Assembly: GCF_014644435.1 (NCBI RefSeq) | Contig: NZ_BMKR01000009.1 | Location: forward strand, 1 to 64,000 | Direction: 5' to 3' | Origin: Paenibacillus albidus | GTDB taxonomy: Bacteria; Bacillota; Bacilli; Paenibacillales; Paenibacillaceae | Length of the DNA: 64,000 nucleotides | In this document: positions 1 through 10,300 of the stretch, in pieces | Numbering within the stretch: position 1 is the stretch's first letter | Layout of the letters: every line of letters begins with the position of its first letter | Made by a program: the position numbers and the translations under genes | The notes under the pieces: model-generated | Seen by the model: only the letters and a program-made list of their open reading frames with translations | The model's database searches: none | What the model was told of the DNA's origin: nothing

Positions 1-51
1 AGTGTATCTGAAGTGGGTTAAAGTGTCCAAGTGGATAAGGGGGCTAAATAG

Positions 52-150
52 TTTTTGCCTCTCTTTGCGCCCAAAACCGCGCCGGGGCGCTCTATGAGAG
101 GCATTTTTGCCTCTCTTTGCGCCCAAGCCGCGCTGGGGCGCTCTACAGGG
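52..150. repeat. Tandem pair of ~47-bp palindromic units
   Basis: Two near-identical units begin with TTTTTGCCTCTCTTTGCGCC at 52 and 104. In the first, TGCCTCTC (56-63) pairs with GAGAGGCA (96-103), and inside it GCGCCC pairs with GGGCGC. The whole is a long stem-loop followed by TTTTT, so it could act as a plus-strand terminator. The second unit keeps the inner GCGCCC/GGGCGC stem but has lost the outer right arm. It may be a terminator duplicated in tandem or a small palindromic interspersed element. Confidence 0.6.
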
Positions 151-463
151 GTATCCAAGAAGCCATGAAGTGGCTGCTTGGGACACCTCTCGTTCGTATT
201 ATTAGGTCAACCAGCGATTCCTGGTTGGCCTGTTCTCGTTAGTGTTCTACGATGGAAGCAGCCGTGACAGGACATCAGGAAGTAGTCGGCAGCCTGGAAC
301 GGTTAAAGTACCTGATTCAGGCCCTTGATCTGTTGAACGCCTTGGCTCTCTCCGGATGACGGGCCCCAAAAAGGCTTCCAGCGGTTTTGCCAATATAGCA
401 TGGAGCAAGTGACGCTTGAGGTAGGCTGACTTTCCCTTGCCCATAAGGTACTGAACAAAACGT

Positions 464-523
464 CAAGCAGCGATTCTCCCATTACCCGGAGAATCGCTGC
501 TTGGCTGATTTATTGTGTTTTTT
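464..523. terminator. Perfect 16-bp stem hairpin
   Basis: CAAGCAGCGATTCTCC (464-479) is the exact reverse complement of 488-503, with an 8-nt loop. A T-rich stretch ending in six Ts (518-523) follows on the plus strand. It lies about 140 bp beyond the end of rhaD, so it could also stop transcripts from the rhamnose operon, although the minus-strand T-run is weaker. Confidence 0.55.
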
Positions 524-645
524 AGACTGCCAAAGGACTACCTCAGACGTCGAAGATCTACTTTTGGGACACTCTGGGTTTTTTTATCTGATCAGAGCAT
601 CCCTGCGAGCGCCAGCATATATCCTACTCCCAAACAAATCCTCTG

Positions 646-1488
646 CTATACGTTCAGAATGCCCGCTTTAGGCGTTACCTTAAATGCATTGGCCAAGTCG
701 GCCAGCTGCTGGTCGGTGATCTTTTGCTTGATTTCTTTGCCGGCCACCAGGTTATAGACCGTTGCGGCTTTTTCCACGGTTTCGATCAGGCCAAAGGTAG
801 CGTCCATCGTGGAACCTGTGCCAAAGATACCATGATGCGGCCAGACCACAATCCGGTGATCCCTCATTTTCTTCGCCGTTTCGCGGCCGATCTCGCTGCT
901 GCCCGGGACGATCCATGGAATGACACTGACGCCGTCAGGGAAGACCACAATGCACTCGGTGCACATTTCCCACAATGTTTTGGTAAATTTCAGTTCATCC
1001 AGATCATGGGTGAAGGTCATGGCAATGACATTAGTGGCATGCGTATGCAGAACGATCCGGTGCGACGGATCCACCTTCAGCCGTTCAATGTGGCTCATAA
1101 AGTGGGAGGCCAGCTCGCTTGTCGGAACGGCTCCATCCCGGAGTCCCCACAGTACCTCTACGCTGTCCCCGTCCGCACTGACCCGCAGAACACCCAGGTT
1201 GGCTTCGGGATCCTTAATCACATTGCGGAAAAATTTACCGGAACCGGTCACGATGAAATATTTGCCGGCTAATTCTTTGACCGGGAAAGTGAGATTGATG
1301 GTGCGCAGCGGCTCCAGCACGTTGATATATTTGGCCACCTCATCTTCTTCCAGCAGATAGCTGATATTGCCCCCGTTCAACTCATCCCAGCCTTGCATCC
1401 ACATATGGTGGGTAATTTCCGACATTTCTTTGATAAAAGGAGCCTCCGTGCCCGCAATGTATCCTTTGGATGCCAATACTGTACTCAT
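646..1488 (-). CDS. rhaD: Rhamnulose-1-phosphate aldolase
   Basis: This 280-residue class II aldolase cleaves L-rhamnulose 1-phosphate to dihydroxyacetone phosphate and L-lactaldehyde in the cytoplasm. Visible family features are HTH at residues 148-150 (zinc ligands), a downstream [10 protein letters not shown] segment supplying the third zinc histidine, and TSELASH with a Glu at about 125 in the catalytic position. Length is close to the 274 residues of the E. coli enzyme. The start follows AAAGGAG with good spacing. It is the last gene of the fucO-rhaB-rhaA-rhaD operon, 49 bp after rhaA. Identity is secure from both sequence and context. Confidence 0.95.
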   Translation of the reverse strand: MSTVLASKGYIAGTEAPFIKEMSEITHHMWMQGWDELNGGNISYLLEEDEVAKYINVLEPLRTINLTFPVKELAGKYFIVTGSGKFFRNVIKDPEANLGVLRVSADGDSVEVLWGLRDGAVPTSELASHFMSHIERLKVDPSHRIVLHTHATNVIAMTFTHDLDELKFTKTLWEMCTECIVVFPDGVSVIPWIVPGSSEIGRETAKKMRDHRIVVWPHHGIFGTGSTMDATFGLIETVEKAATVYNLVAGKEIKQKITDQQLADLANAFKVTPKAGILNV

Positions 1489-1537
1489 AGTCGTATCTCT
1501 CCTTTTGTGTATGTTGCTCCATATCCCTCGAATCCAG

Positions 1538-2794
1538 CTATCTTACAGCCAGTACTTCCTGTTCATAACGTTTCACGTCAGCCAGCCATTGCTCACGTAC
1601 CGGCGTGTTCTGTGAAGCGCAGTAGTAATCCCATACGGCACCGAACGGATACGATTTGAATTCTTCCACCAGTGCCAGGCGGGATGTGTAATCTCCGGCC
1701 AGCTCAATACGTTTCAGTTCCTCTACCGGCTCCAGCATGGCCCGCAGCAACGCCTTGATCGTATTGCGTGTGCCAATCACCCAAGCTGCGATATGATTAA
1801 TGCTGCCATCGAAGAAATCCAGGCCAATATTCGTGCGGGAGAGCAAATCTCCACGCACCAGTTCACGGGCGATCTCCAGGAGTTCATCGTCCATGGTGAC
1901 AACATGGTCACTGTCCCAGCGAACCGGTCTGCTGACATGCAGCAACAGTTGCTCGCTGAACATCAGGATCGAGGACAATTTATTGGAAATGACTTCGGTC
2001 GGGTGAAAATGTCCGGCATCCAGGCAGATGGCCTTGCCCCGCGTTAAACCGTAGCCCATGTAGAACTCATGGGAACCTACAACATAACTCTCCGAGCCAA
2101 TCCCGAACAATTTGCTCTCTACCGCATCAATGTTGTACTGCGGATCAATTTCCTCTTCAAAAATCTCATCCAGCGACTCCTTGAGCCGTGTTCTCGGGGC
2201 CAGACGATCCACAGGTGTGTCCTTGTATCCATCCGGCACCCAAAAGTTGGTTACACAAGTCTGGCCCAGCTCCCGGCCGAAATGCTCGGCGATCTTGCGG
2301 GATGCCTTGCAGTGCCTGATCCAGAACTTGCGGATGTCAGCGTCGGCATGACTCAAGGTGAAACCGTCAGCCGCTTTGGGATGGGAGAAGCAGGTGGGGT
2401 TGAAATCTAGCCCCAGCCCTTGTTCCTTGGCCCAATTCACCCAGGACTCGAAGTGGCGCGGCTGCAGTTCATCCAGATCGACCGCTTCATCGGTATCGGC
2501 GTAGATGGCATGCAGGTTCACCTTGTGCTTGCCGGGGATCAGAGCAAGCGCCTGCTCAAGGTCCTTGCGCAGCTCATCCGGCGTGCCGGCACGTCCGGGA
2601 TAGCTGCCGGTCACCGCAATGCCTCCGCTTAATTCCTTGTCTTTGAACAAGAATCCTTTGACATCGTCGCCCTGCCAGCAATGCAGCGAAATTTTGATCT
2701 GGGCCAGTCGTTCCAGCACTTCATCTACATTGATGCCATGAACGGCATATAATTTTTGCGCTTCGTTATAGCTGTTAATGATAGATTGATCCAT
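1538..2794 (-). CDS. rhaA: L-rhamnose isomerase
   Basis: The protein interconverts L-rhamnose and L-rhamnulose, the first step of the pathway. At 418 residues it nearly equals E. coli RhaA (419). The chosen start gives [13 protein letters not shown] and follows AGGAGG with a 7-nt gap; an upstream in-frame start would add 19 residues with no good ribosome site. Recognisable segments include [10 protein letters not shown] near residue 33, which is typical of the family, and a metal-site stretch around [11 protein letters not shown]. It lies 65 bp after rhaB and 49 bp before rhaD on the same strand. Confidence 0.95.
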   Translation of the reverse strand: MDQSIINSYNEAQKLYAVHGINVDEVLERLAQIKISLHCWQGDDVKGFLFKDKELSGGIAVTGSYPGRAGTPDELRKDLEQALALIPGKHKVNLHAIYADTDEAVDLDELQPRHFESWVNWAKEQGLGLDFNPTCFSHPKAADGFTLSHADADIRKFWIRHCKASRKIAEHFGRELGQTCVTNFWVPDGYKDTPVDRLAPRTRLKESLDEIFEEEIDPQYNIDAVESKLFGIGSESYVVGSHEFYMGYGLTRGKAICLDAGHFHPTEVISNKLSSILMFSEQLLLHVSRPVRWDSDHVVTMDDELLEIARELVRGDLLSRTNIGLDFFDGSINHIAAWVIGTRNTIKALLRAMLEPVEELKRIELAGDYTSRLALVEEFKSYPFGAVWDYYCASQNTPVREQWLADVKRYEQEVLAVR

Positions 2795-2859
2795 GTTACT
2801 TCCTCCTGGCATTCCGTGAGCATAGAGCACACTCTGAGATTTATATAGCAATTGGCATT

Positions 2860-4335
2860 TTATTTAGAGGTTCTCCCGGCTGCCGCCGAATGAAGCCCAT
2901 TCCAGCGGTTCAGAATCTCATCCATCTGCGGATTGGGGCGCGGGGCATACGATTCGATCCCAAAAGACCGCTGGATCATGGCTCTGGCTTCCTCGATGTC
3001 CGCGATATTCCCTACACTTATCATCTGCACCACCAGATTGCCGAGGGCCGTCGACTCCGTAGGACCGGCCAGAACTTCCCTGCCGATCATATCGGCGGTC
3101 AATTGGCATAACAGTGCGTTATTGACACCGCCACCTACGATTTGCAGCACTTCTATTGGGCCAGCGGTCAACTCTTCAAGCTCAGCCAGATAGGTTCGAT
3201 AGGATAAAGCCAGACTGTCAAAAATACAGCGGGCCAGCTCGCCCGGCGTTTCCGGCACCGGCTGTCCGGTCTCCGCGCAGGAGGTGCGGATCTCCTCAAT
3301 CATGTGCTCCGGATTCAGGAAACGCGGATCATTGCAGGGAATCAGGCTGCGGAAACTCTCCGCCTGTCCGGCGAGTTCAGCCAGCTCCGCGAAGCTGTAC
3401 CTTTCTCCATCCAGTCTGCGGACCTCCTGGATCAGCCAGAGTCCCATGATATTTTTGAGGAAACGGTAAGTGCCGTAAGCACCCCATTCATTGGTGTAAT
3501 TAACGTGCATAGCCTTCGCGTCATGGATCGGCTGCCGAAGCTCCACGCCAAGCAATGACCACGTGCCGCTGCTGAGATAAGCCGATGAACGGCCGCTCTG
3601 TGCAGGAACGCCAAGTACGGCTGAAGCCGTATCATGGGTAGCTGCAACGATCAGCCTGCATTGCGGGAGATCATACTGCTCCATCAGCGTATCACTGATG
3701 AACCCAAGGTCTTCCCCTGGCTCAGCCAGCGCCGGGAACTGCTCCCTTGTCAGATGGAGCAAGTCGAGCAAATCCTCATCATAATCACGGGTCTGCAAAT
3801 TCAGCAGCTGTGTAGTGGACGCATTGGTTATTTCGTTGAGCTTGCGTCCGGTCAGCCTATAGTACAAGTAATCGGGCACCAGAAGAATTTGATCGGCCTG
3901 TGCCAATTCTGCTGTATCGTGGGCGAATAACTGGTACAACGTATTGAAGGTTAGCTGCTGAATGCCCGTCTTCTCGTATACGGCGGCCGGAGAGATGAGT
4001 TTGCCAACCTCATCAATGACATGATCTGTCCGACGATCGCGGTAAGCGTACACCTCCTGCAGACGATTCCCCTGTTTATCGAGGAGTACATAATCCACTG
4101 CCCAAGTGTCAATGCCGAGCGTGCACATGGTAATTCCGTTTGCTTTGGCCTGTTGCAGGCCCGATATAATCTGATCAAACAAATAATCAATATCCCAAAA
4201 GCAGGAGCCGTCCCGCTCCGCAAATCCGTTGCTGAACCGGTGAATTTCCCTAAGAGAGATGATCCCGTCCTTGAAGGTTCCGAGCACAAGCCGTCCGCTG
4301 GAGGCGCCGATATCGACGGCGATATGATTGTTCAT
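2860..4335 (-). CDS. rhaB: Rhamnulokinase
   Basis: This 491-residue sugar kinase of the FGGY family phosphorylates L-rhamnulose at C1 with ATP. The N-terminus shows the nucleotide-binding signature [25 protein letters not shown] near residue 80, the [10 protein letters not shown] segment and [13 protein letters not shown] in the C-terminal domain are typical of RhaB. Length matches E. coli RhaB (489). The start follows AAGGAG with a short gap. It sits 20 bp after the fucO-like gene and is followed by rhaA. Confidence 0.95.
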   Translation of the reverse strand: MNNHIAVDIGASSGRLVLGTFKDGIISLREIHRFSNGFAERDGSCFWDIDYLFDQIISGLQQAKANGITMCTLGIDTWAVDYVLLDKQGNRLQEVYAYRDRRTDHVIDEVGKLISPAAVYEKTGIQQLTFNTLYQLFAHDTAELAQADQILLVPDYLYYRLTGRKLNEITNASTTQLLNLQTRDYDEDLLDLLHLTREQFPALAEPGEDLGFISDTLMEQYDLPQCRLIVAATHDTASAVLGVPAQSGRSSAYLSSGTWSLLGVELRQPIHDAKAMHVNYTNEWGAYGTYRFLKNIMGLWLIQEVRRLDGERYSFAELAELAGQAESFRSLIPCNDPRFLNPEHMIEEIRTSCAETGQPVPETPGELARCIFDSLALSYRTYLAELEELTAGPIEVLQIVGGGVNNALLCQLTADMIGREVLAGPTESTALGNLVVQMISVGNIADIEEARAMIQRSFGIESYAPRPNPQMDEILNRWNGLHSAAAGRTSK

Positions 4336-4355
4336 AGGGCATCTCCTTGAGTGAT

Positions 4356-5507
4356 TTACAATATTTTGTGGAACAGGGCAATGACTTCTTCTTTGGTTGG
4401 AATAAACGGATTGCCCGGTGCGCAGGCATCCTTCATGGAGTTCTCGGCGAGAAGATCGAGATCCACCTCGTCTACACCCAATTCGGATAACTTTGCCGGT
4501 ATACCAACTTCCTTGGATAATGCCTTAATGGATTGAATCACGAAATCCGCACATTCCTTGTCGCTTTTGCCTTCAACCTGAAAGCCGATCGCTTTGGCAA
4601 TGGCTCTGAATTTCTCCGGCACGTGTTTGGCATTCTCTTCTTCCACAAAAGGCAGCAGCATCGCATTACATACACCATGCGGCAGATCATACACACCGCC
4701 GAGCTGGTGCGCCATCGCATGAACATATCCGAGTCCGGCATTATTAAACGCCAGTCCGCCGAGGAAGATCGCATACACCATTTGCTCGCGGGCCTCAATG
4801 TCGTGGCCATTCTTTACGGTACGTGCCAGGTTGTTAAAAATCAGCTCGACCGCCGCCAGTGCTGTAGCATCCGTAACCGGATAAGCACCCGGTGTGACCA
4901 AAGCTTCGATGGCATGTGTCAGCGCGTCCATGCCGGTTGCGGCGGTAAGATCGGCCGGTTTATCCACCATCAGTTCAGGATCATTCACAGAAATGGCAGC
5001 AAGGCTATTCTTGTCAACCATAACCATCTTGACTTTGCGTTCTTCATCGGTAATCACGTAGTTGATCGTGACTTCGGCTGAAGTTCCGGCAGTCGTATTT
5101 ACGGCTACGATCGGCAGTGATTTATGCTTCGATTTGTGTACACCCTCATATTCCTTGATATGGCCTCCGTTGGTGGCAATGATGCCGATAGCCTTGGCCG
5201 TATCCTGCGGCGAACCGCCACCCATGGAGATTAAATAATCACAGCCATTCGCTTGAAGAAATCCCACGCCGTCATGGACATTTTTGCAGGTCGGATTCGG
5301 TTTGACTTCATCGTAGACGACATAGTCAATCCCCGCATTGTCCAGAACGGCCAGCAGCTTGCCGGCGAGTCCGCTCTTCATCAGAAATTTGTCTGTGACG
5401 ACAAGTGCCTTCTTCAGCTTCAGCTCTTGAACATACGGCCCGATTTCCTGCAAACAGCCCTTGCCCATAATGTTGATTGACGGAACGTAATATACATGTG
5501 TACTCAT
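4356..5507 (-). CDS. fucO: Lactaldehyde reductase-like iron alcohol dehydrogenase
   Basis: This 383-residue iron-containing alcohol dehydrogenase probably reduces the L-lactaldehyde released by RhaD to 1,2-propanediol with NADH. The NAD site GGGSPQDTAKAIG lies at residues 96-108. The metal region follows as ATGMDALTHAIE and then HAMAHQLGG...DLPHGVCN, which supply the Asp and His ligands. Length equals that of E. coli FucO. It is the first gene of the rhamnose operon and directly follows the divergent promoter region. Unlike Bacillus subtilis, which I recall using a fused RhaEW, this operon follows the enteric-style aldolase plus reductase route. Substrate is inferred from context. Confidence 0.88.
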   Translation of the reverse strand: MSTHVYYVPSINIMGKGCLQEIGPYVQELKLKKALVVTDKFLMKSGLAGKLLAVLDNAGIDYVVYDEVKPNPTCKNVHDGVGFLQANGCDYLISMGGGSPQDTAKAIGIIATNGGHIKEYEGVHKSKHKSLPIVAVNTTAGTSAEVTINYVITDEERKVKMVMVDKNSLAAISVNDPELMVDKPADLTAATGMDALTHAIEALVTPGAYPVTDATALAAVELIFNNLARTVKNGHDIEAREQMVYAIFLGGLAFNNAGLGYVHAMAHQLGGVYDLPHGVCNAMLLPFVEEENAKHVPEKFRAIAKAIGFQVEGKSDKECADFVIQSIKALSKEVGIPAKLSELGVDEVDLDLLAENSMKDACAPGNPFIPTKEEVIALFHKIL

Positions 5508-5654
5508 GGATTGACCAGCCTCCCGATAATGGTTAATGGTATTCCTTGCAGCATCCCGGATGCAGCACCTCAGTCTGGCCCCTGAGTCAATCGCAACAGC
5601 CGGCTCTGGTGCCCTATATAGTACATGATCTTCGGAATGTATTCTTACACTCTC

Positions 5655-5683
5655 ATCGTAGTCTCCGCAATCTTTGTTGTCAA
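5655..5683 (-). promoter_or_regulatory. Rhamnose operon promoter
   Basis: On the minus strand TTGACA (5678-5683) and TACGAT (5655-5660) are separated by 17 bp, a good sigma-A promoter about 150 bp upstream of the fucO-like start. Its -35 box touches one arm of the inverted repeat at 5682-5718. Confidence 0.65.
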
Positions 5684-5718
5684 CAAATAAAAGTTTAATA
5701 ATGTTGTTTTTATTTGTT
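5682..5718. promoter_or_regulatory. Inverted-repeat operator between rha operon and deoR
   Basis: AACAAATAAAA (5682-5692) is the exact reverse complement of TTTTATTTGTT (5708-5718), with a 15-bp spacer. One arm overlaps the -35 box of the rhamnose operon and the other overlaps that of the regulator gene. This fits a single site where the DeoR-family protein represses both directions. Binding is inference. Confidence 0.6.
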
Positions 5719-5745
5719 TACTGTCTGTTTTGTGAAGATTATAAT
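5717..5745 (+). promoter_or_regulatory. Promoter of the DeoR regulator gene
   Basis: TTTACT (5717-5722) and TATAAT (5740-5745) are spaced by 17 bp, about 90 bp upstream of the chosen start. The -35 box overlaps the right arm of the inverted repeat, suggesting autoregulation. Confidence 0.55.
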
Positions 5746-5832
5746 AAAATCAATGGATTATTTTCTTTGTTTATTGCCAAACACAGAACTCCCGGACTAT
5801 ATTTAGTAAATACAATCGGAAAGGTGATACCC

Positions 5833-6588
5833 ATGCTGGCAGCCGAAAGACGCAAGAAAATAATTGATTTGGTGCATCAGGACAAGCGGGTTCTGGTCTC
5901 CGACCTCAGTCGGATGTTTGAGGTCACGGAAGAAACAATCCGCAGGGATTTGGAGAAGCTGGAGAAAGACGGCATACTAAGCCGCACTTACGGCGGGGCA
6001 ATGCTAAACCGCCATACCAATGAGGACCTGCCTTTTGTGACACGCAATGCTCTGAATACAGATATCAAACGCAATATCGCCTTGAAAGCACTCGATCTCA
6101 TCAATGACGGCGATACACTTATGGTTGACCCCAGCTCGACCGCCTTTGAATTTCTAAAGCTGCTGGGCAACAAAAACAACCTGACAATCATTACGAATTC
6201 CATCAATGCGCTGCATGAATTCGCCAACTCCGGGATGAACATTATCTCTTCAGGCGGATCGCTGCGTTACCGTTCTCTCTCACTGGTCGGTCCTGTGGCT
6301 CATGATACAGTCCAGCGTTATAATGTGGACACGGCTGTCATCAGCTGCAAGGGGATCGACATGGAGCGCGGGATCACGGATTCCAATGAGCCGGAATGCG
6401 AACTTAAGAAATACATGCTGCGCCAAGCGGACAAGGTTATTTTGCTTGCAGACCACACCAAATTCGACAAGACTGCATTCACGAAGCTGGTTGATCTGGA
6501 CAGCATTGATTATCTGATTACGGACAAGAAGCCGTCTGAAGACTGGCAGAAACGTCTGGCCGAACGCAATATTGAAGTGCTGTATTAA
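5833..6588 (+). CDS. DeoR-family regulator of rhamnose use
   Basis: This 251-residue protein has the usual DeoR plan: an N-terminal winged helix (MLAAERRKKIIDLVHQDKR, then the recognition helix VTEETIRRDLEKLE near residue 35) and a C-terminal sugar-phosphate sensor domain with DGDTLMVDPSSTAFEF and the late LLADHTKFDKTAF segment. The chosen ATG follows AAGGTGAT and gives the normal family length; the frame is open about 159 bp further upstream but without a ribosome site. It is divergent from the rhamnose operon and shares an operator-like repeat with it. I infer a repressor released by a rhamnose intermediate, probably rhamnulose phosphate. Confidence 0.88.
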   Translation: MLAAERRKKIIDLVHQDKRVLVSDLSRMFEVTEETIRRDLEKLEKDGILSRTYGGAMLNRHTNEDLPFVTRNALNTDIKRNIALKALDLINDGDTLMVDPSSTAFEFLKLLGNKNNLTIITNSINALHEFANSGMNIISSGGSLRYRSLSLVGPVAHDTVQRYNVDTAVISCKGIDMERGITDSNEPECELKKYMLRQADKVILLADHTKFDKTAFTKLVDLDSIDYLITDKKPSEDWQKRLAERNIEVLY

Positions 6589-6592
6589 CACG

Positions 6593-6638
6593 AAGAAGGC
6601 CGTCTCCCCGGTAAATGCGGGAAACGGCCTTCTTTATG
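6593..6638. terminator. Terminator between deoR and the methyltransferase gene
   Basis: AAGAAGGCCGT (6593-6603) pairs perfectly with ACGGCCTTCTT (6624-6634). The genes on both sides converge here, so it probably works in both directions. Confidence 0.75.
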
Positions 6639-6639
6639 T

Positions 6640-7299
6640 TCAATACGTTCTACCTTTCAATAAATCTCCAGACGGCCCGGTTTCTAAGGACAATAGTCTG
6701 CCGGTTGGGCGAATTATCCTGGCCGGTTTCTTTCTGCAGATATAAACTACGGCAGGGGGAATATTCAGCGGTACGAACGCCAGGCTCAGGATATCAAAAT
6801 GCCGCTTCAACTCGCGTTTCATAGCTTTCCCCATCCCGGGGAAATATTCGAAGGTAGCAAACCAGCCTTCCTCCTTCAAGGAGCTGGTGACCTGTTCCAT
6901 AAACCGAACCCGTTCCACCATCGATAACTTATTCAGCGGCAATCCGTTAACAATACCGTCCAGCTTTTCCTGTCTGTCATTATGCAACGCAAGCCGCAGA
7001 CGCATAAAATTGCTGTAACAACGATAACCGGGAAAACGCTGCTTCAACTGATGGCGAAAATCTGCATCCTTCTCAAACAGCATCACTTTCAGTTTTCCCG
7101 TTTTCTTAAGCTGGATATGACTTGTAATGGCCCCCGTACCTGCACCCAGCTCGGCAATGTTGTGCAGCTCGTCCCAAGGCAGCGGGTCAGTCAGCGCTTT
7201 GGCCAGCCGGCGGGAGCTGGGAGTTATACTTCCGAACTGCCGGGGCTCACGCAGAAATTTATACAGAAACAGCAACCTGTTCCAAACTCCATTAGGCAT
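6640..7299 (-). CDS. SAM-dependent methyltransferase, PmtA-like
   Basis: This 219-residue class I methyltransferase has the SAM-binding motif ELGAGTGAITSHI near residue 50, preceded by FGSITPSSRRLAKAL. That layout is typical of phospholipid N-methyltransferase-like and KsgA-related proteins. The acidic motif II region is LFEKDADF. A post-III segment VRFMEQVTSSLKEEGWFATFEYFP follows in two parts. It starts after GAGGAGG, 39 bp downstream of the RND pump gene on the same strand, so the two are probably one transcript. A role in membrane lipid modification is plausible; the true substrate cannot be read from sequence. Confidence 0.75.
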   Translation of the reverse strand: MPNGVWNRLLFLYKFLREPRQFGSITPSSRRLAKALTDPLPWDELHNIAELGAGTGAITSHIQLKKTGKLKVMLFEKDADFRHQLKQRFPGYRCYSNFMRLRLALHNDRQEKLDGIVNGLPLNKLSMVERVRFMEQVTSSLKEEGWFATFEYFPGMGKAMKRELKRHFDILSLAFVPLNIPPAVVYICRKKPARIIRPTGRLLSLETGPSGDLLKGRTY

Positions 7300-7338
7300 A
7301 GGCTCCTCCTCTATTTTGCAGTAGTTATGGAGGATAGC

Positions 7339-10300
7339 TTAGAACTGCTCAACCTCTTTTACTTTGCGGTTCTTCCAGACCATCTCATAGATGACCGGGA
7401 CCACGATCAGGGTCAACAGTGTTGAGGTGAATAAACCGCCAATAACTGTAATTGCCAGACCACCGGAGATCAGGCTCGTTGAGGAACCGGACAAAGCCAG
7501 CGGCAGCAAGGCCAGCATGGTAGCCAGAGCAGTCATCAGAATCGGACGGAGACGGGTAGTGCTCGCTTCCACAACCGCTGTACGGATCTCCATGCCGGAT
7601 TTGCGGTTTCTCTCGACCCGGTCCAGCAGTACAACCGCATTGGTTACCACGATACCGACCAGCATCAGCATGCCGATCATCGCGCTCATGGACAAGGCCT
7701 GGCCCGTGACCAGGAGTGCGCCCAGCGCCCCTACCGGGATAAAGATCAGAGAGGATAATATAATTAGCGGTGTGACCACACCCCCGAAGGTAAAAGTCAT
7801 GACCAGAAACACGAGTCCTACCGCAACCGCCATCGCTATGCCGAGATTGGTAAAACCTTCCGAGATCATTGACAATCCCCCGTCAAAACTAAGTTCGACA
7901 CCCTCAGGCAAGGCCAGACTCTGGATATCTTTAGTGACGGTTTGGGTAACAGCAGCCGTATCTCCGCTCTTAATGGTTCCGCTAACCTGGGCAAAGGTCT
8001 TACCGTCATTATGGTTAACGGTAATCAGTGCATCCCGCACGGTGATGTCGGCGACGTCGCTCAGGTTCCGCATGCCCCCACCCGCAGGCAACTGAATATT
8101 CTTCAGTTCCTCCAGAGTTGTGATCTGCTGGGCGTAGGAGAGAATCACCGAACTATCCTGCTCGTCCAGGGTGTAGGTACCTGCATTGACAGGCTTCAAC
8201 TGTTCGGCTACCGCCTGCATAATGACAAAAGGGCTGACCTGCGTGTCAATTCCTGTTTGATTGAGCGTCAGCTCCCATTTCGGTGTGACTTCGTTCATAT
8301 TATTGGTTATATCCTTGAGATCGGCACTTTGCTGCATCAGGGCCTCCACCTGCTTAGCCGCTTTAGACAGCTCTTCCACATTGCTTGAATATAGACTTAC
8401 ATCTATATTGTTGCCGGTAGGCAAGCCTTGCTGCTGACCCTCCGTGATATTGACTGTAGTGCCGGGAATTTCCGCGGAGACGAGATCCGAAAGGGCAGCT
8501 TGAGCCTTGTCAATAACTGCGGTCATGTCTGTACCATCTGCAAATTGAACGGCCACAGTTGCCTTGTTGGCAGAACCTCCCGAGCCCATTAGCGGGTTCC
8601 CCGATGCACCGCCGATCGAAACTTGGTAATTGTTCACGCCATCCAGTTCTTTCACATAACTCTCTATCTGCCGGCTGATCTTGTCGCTCTGCTCTATATC
8701 ACTCCCTGCGGGAAGCTCCGCTGTGATCGAAGCAGTAGGCACGGAATCAGCCGGGAGAAAAGCAACCCCAAGCAGCGGAATGGTGCCCAGTGAGCCAGCC
8801 AGAAGCACTAACGAAAGTCCCAACACCAGCCATTTCCGCTTCAGTGCCACCAATATTGTTTTTTCGTAAAAGCCCGTTAATCTGCTCTGCTTCGTGTGCG
8901 GCTTCACATTCTTGAAGAAAGCAGCGCCAAGCACCGGAATGAGCATCACCGCCACCAGCAAGCTGGTAACAATTGAGATCACAACAGCCAAGGAGAACGG
9001 GCGGAAGAATTCGCCGATAATCCCGCTGACAAAAGCCAGGGGGGCAAATACAACCACCGTGGCGAGTGTCGAGGAGAACACCGGGCTGATCACTTCTTTA
9101 GTGGCTCTGTAGGCCAGTTCCTTGCCTCTAAGGGCATGGCCTTTTTCCTGCCTCCATCTGTAGATATTCTCGATCACAACGATACTGTCATCCACGATCC
9201 GTCCAATGGAAACGGCAATTCCCCCTAGCGTCATAATGTTCAGGGTATACCCCATTTGATTCATCACTGCCACCGTAGCGAAGATGGAAATAGGCAACGA
9301 AAGGATCGATATCACGGTCGCTCTTACATTGCGCAAGAAGAGGAAAATGATCAGGATACAAAACAGCGCTCCGTATAGTCCTTCCCGTACCAGTGAAGAG
9401 ACTGACTCCTTGATCTCTTCCCCCTGGTTCATAATGACATGAAGTTCAACGTTGTCGTCTTTATACGAATCCAGCAGGCTCTGCACGGCATCCGCAACAT
9501 CGGCTGTGTTGGCCTCCTGGTTCTTGACAACTTCCAGTACGAAGCTGGGTTCACCGTTGAACCGGGTGATCTCTTTCGCCTCGCTTACCTGCGTTATCGT
9601 AGCCAGATCCGAGAGTTTGGTGATGCTCCCTGCTCCCGGGACAGCGCTCTGTGCAGATGCCCCGGGCGTTCCGGGAGTGGATGAAACCGTTGGTATACCA
9701 CCCGCTTTTCCCGCAGCGGCTCCCATAGCTCCCGCTGGACTGCCGAGCGTCAAATCCTTAATTTGCTGCAGCGTAGACGCAGATCCTGAAAGACGGATGG
9801 GTACAGCATCAGCAGCATTGTTGACCGTTCCAAGCGGAAGCGCATAGTTCAGGCTCTGCAAAGCACTTTGAATCGTGCTTAGCGAAATACCCAGACGGGC
9901 TGCCTTCTCCTTGTCGACAACGATGTGAAGCTCACTCTCGGCAGTTCCCTTCAATGCAACGGAGCTGACCCCCTCAAGCTTCTGCATAGCAGGAACAATT
10001 TCCTCCGTAAGCTTCCGGGTCAATGCCTTGGAATCATTATTTGCGGAGAAAACCGCCGCCTGGTAAATCGGAGTTGCCCCGGCTGACAAGCGCCGGAGGG
10101 AGATGTCCGCATTCTCAGGCAGCTTCACCTTCGCCAGCAGAGCTTCAATATCTGCGGACTCTTTATCCATGTCGGCGCCAAACGGAAATACGATGGATAT
10201 ACTCGCCATGTTCTCTGAAGTCGAACTGGTAAAGGACTCATAGCCATTGAAGCCTTTCAGGCTGTCTTCAATCGGCTTCGTAATCTCTGTCTCTATTTCC

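Larger units (their letters stand above)
1..645. other. Gene-free stretch with several hairpins
   Basis: I find no convincing gene here. The stretch holds a tandem pair of palindromic units (52-150), a hairpin with 11-bp arms at about 202-231 (AGGTCAACCAG / CTGGTTGGCCT), and a long perfect hairpin at 464-503. A minus-strand open frame at 247-444 has no recognisable domain and no well-placed ribosome site. The sequence may be decayed mobile DNA or the 3' region of a gene left of the window. Confidence 0.5.

Noticed and set aside
247..444. 65-codon minus-strand open frame at the left edge
   Set aside because: No known motif, no spaced ribosome site, and it lies among hairpins; a decayed transposase is possible but not supported.
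724..1360. Plus-strand open frames of 146-182 codons across rhaD
   Set aside because: Antisense shadows of a well-identified aldolase gene.
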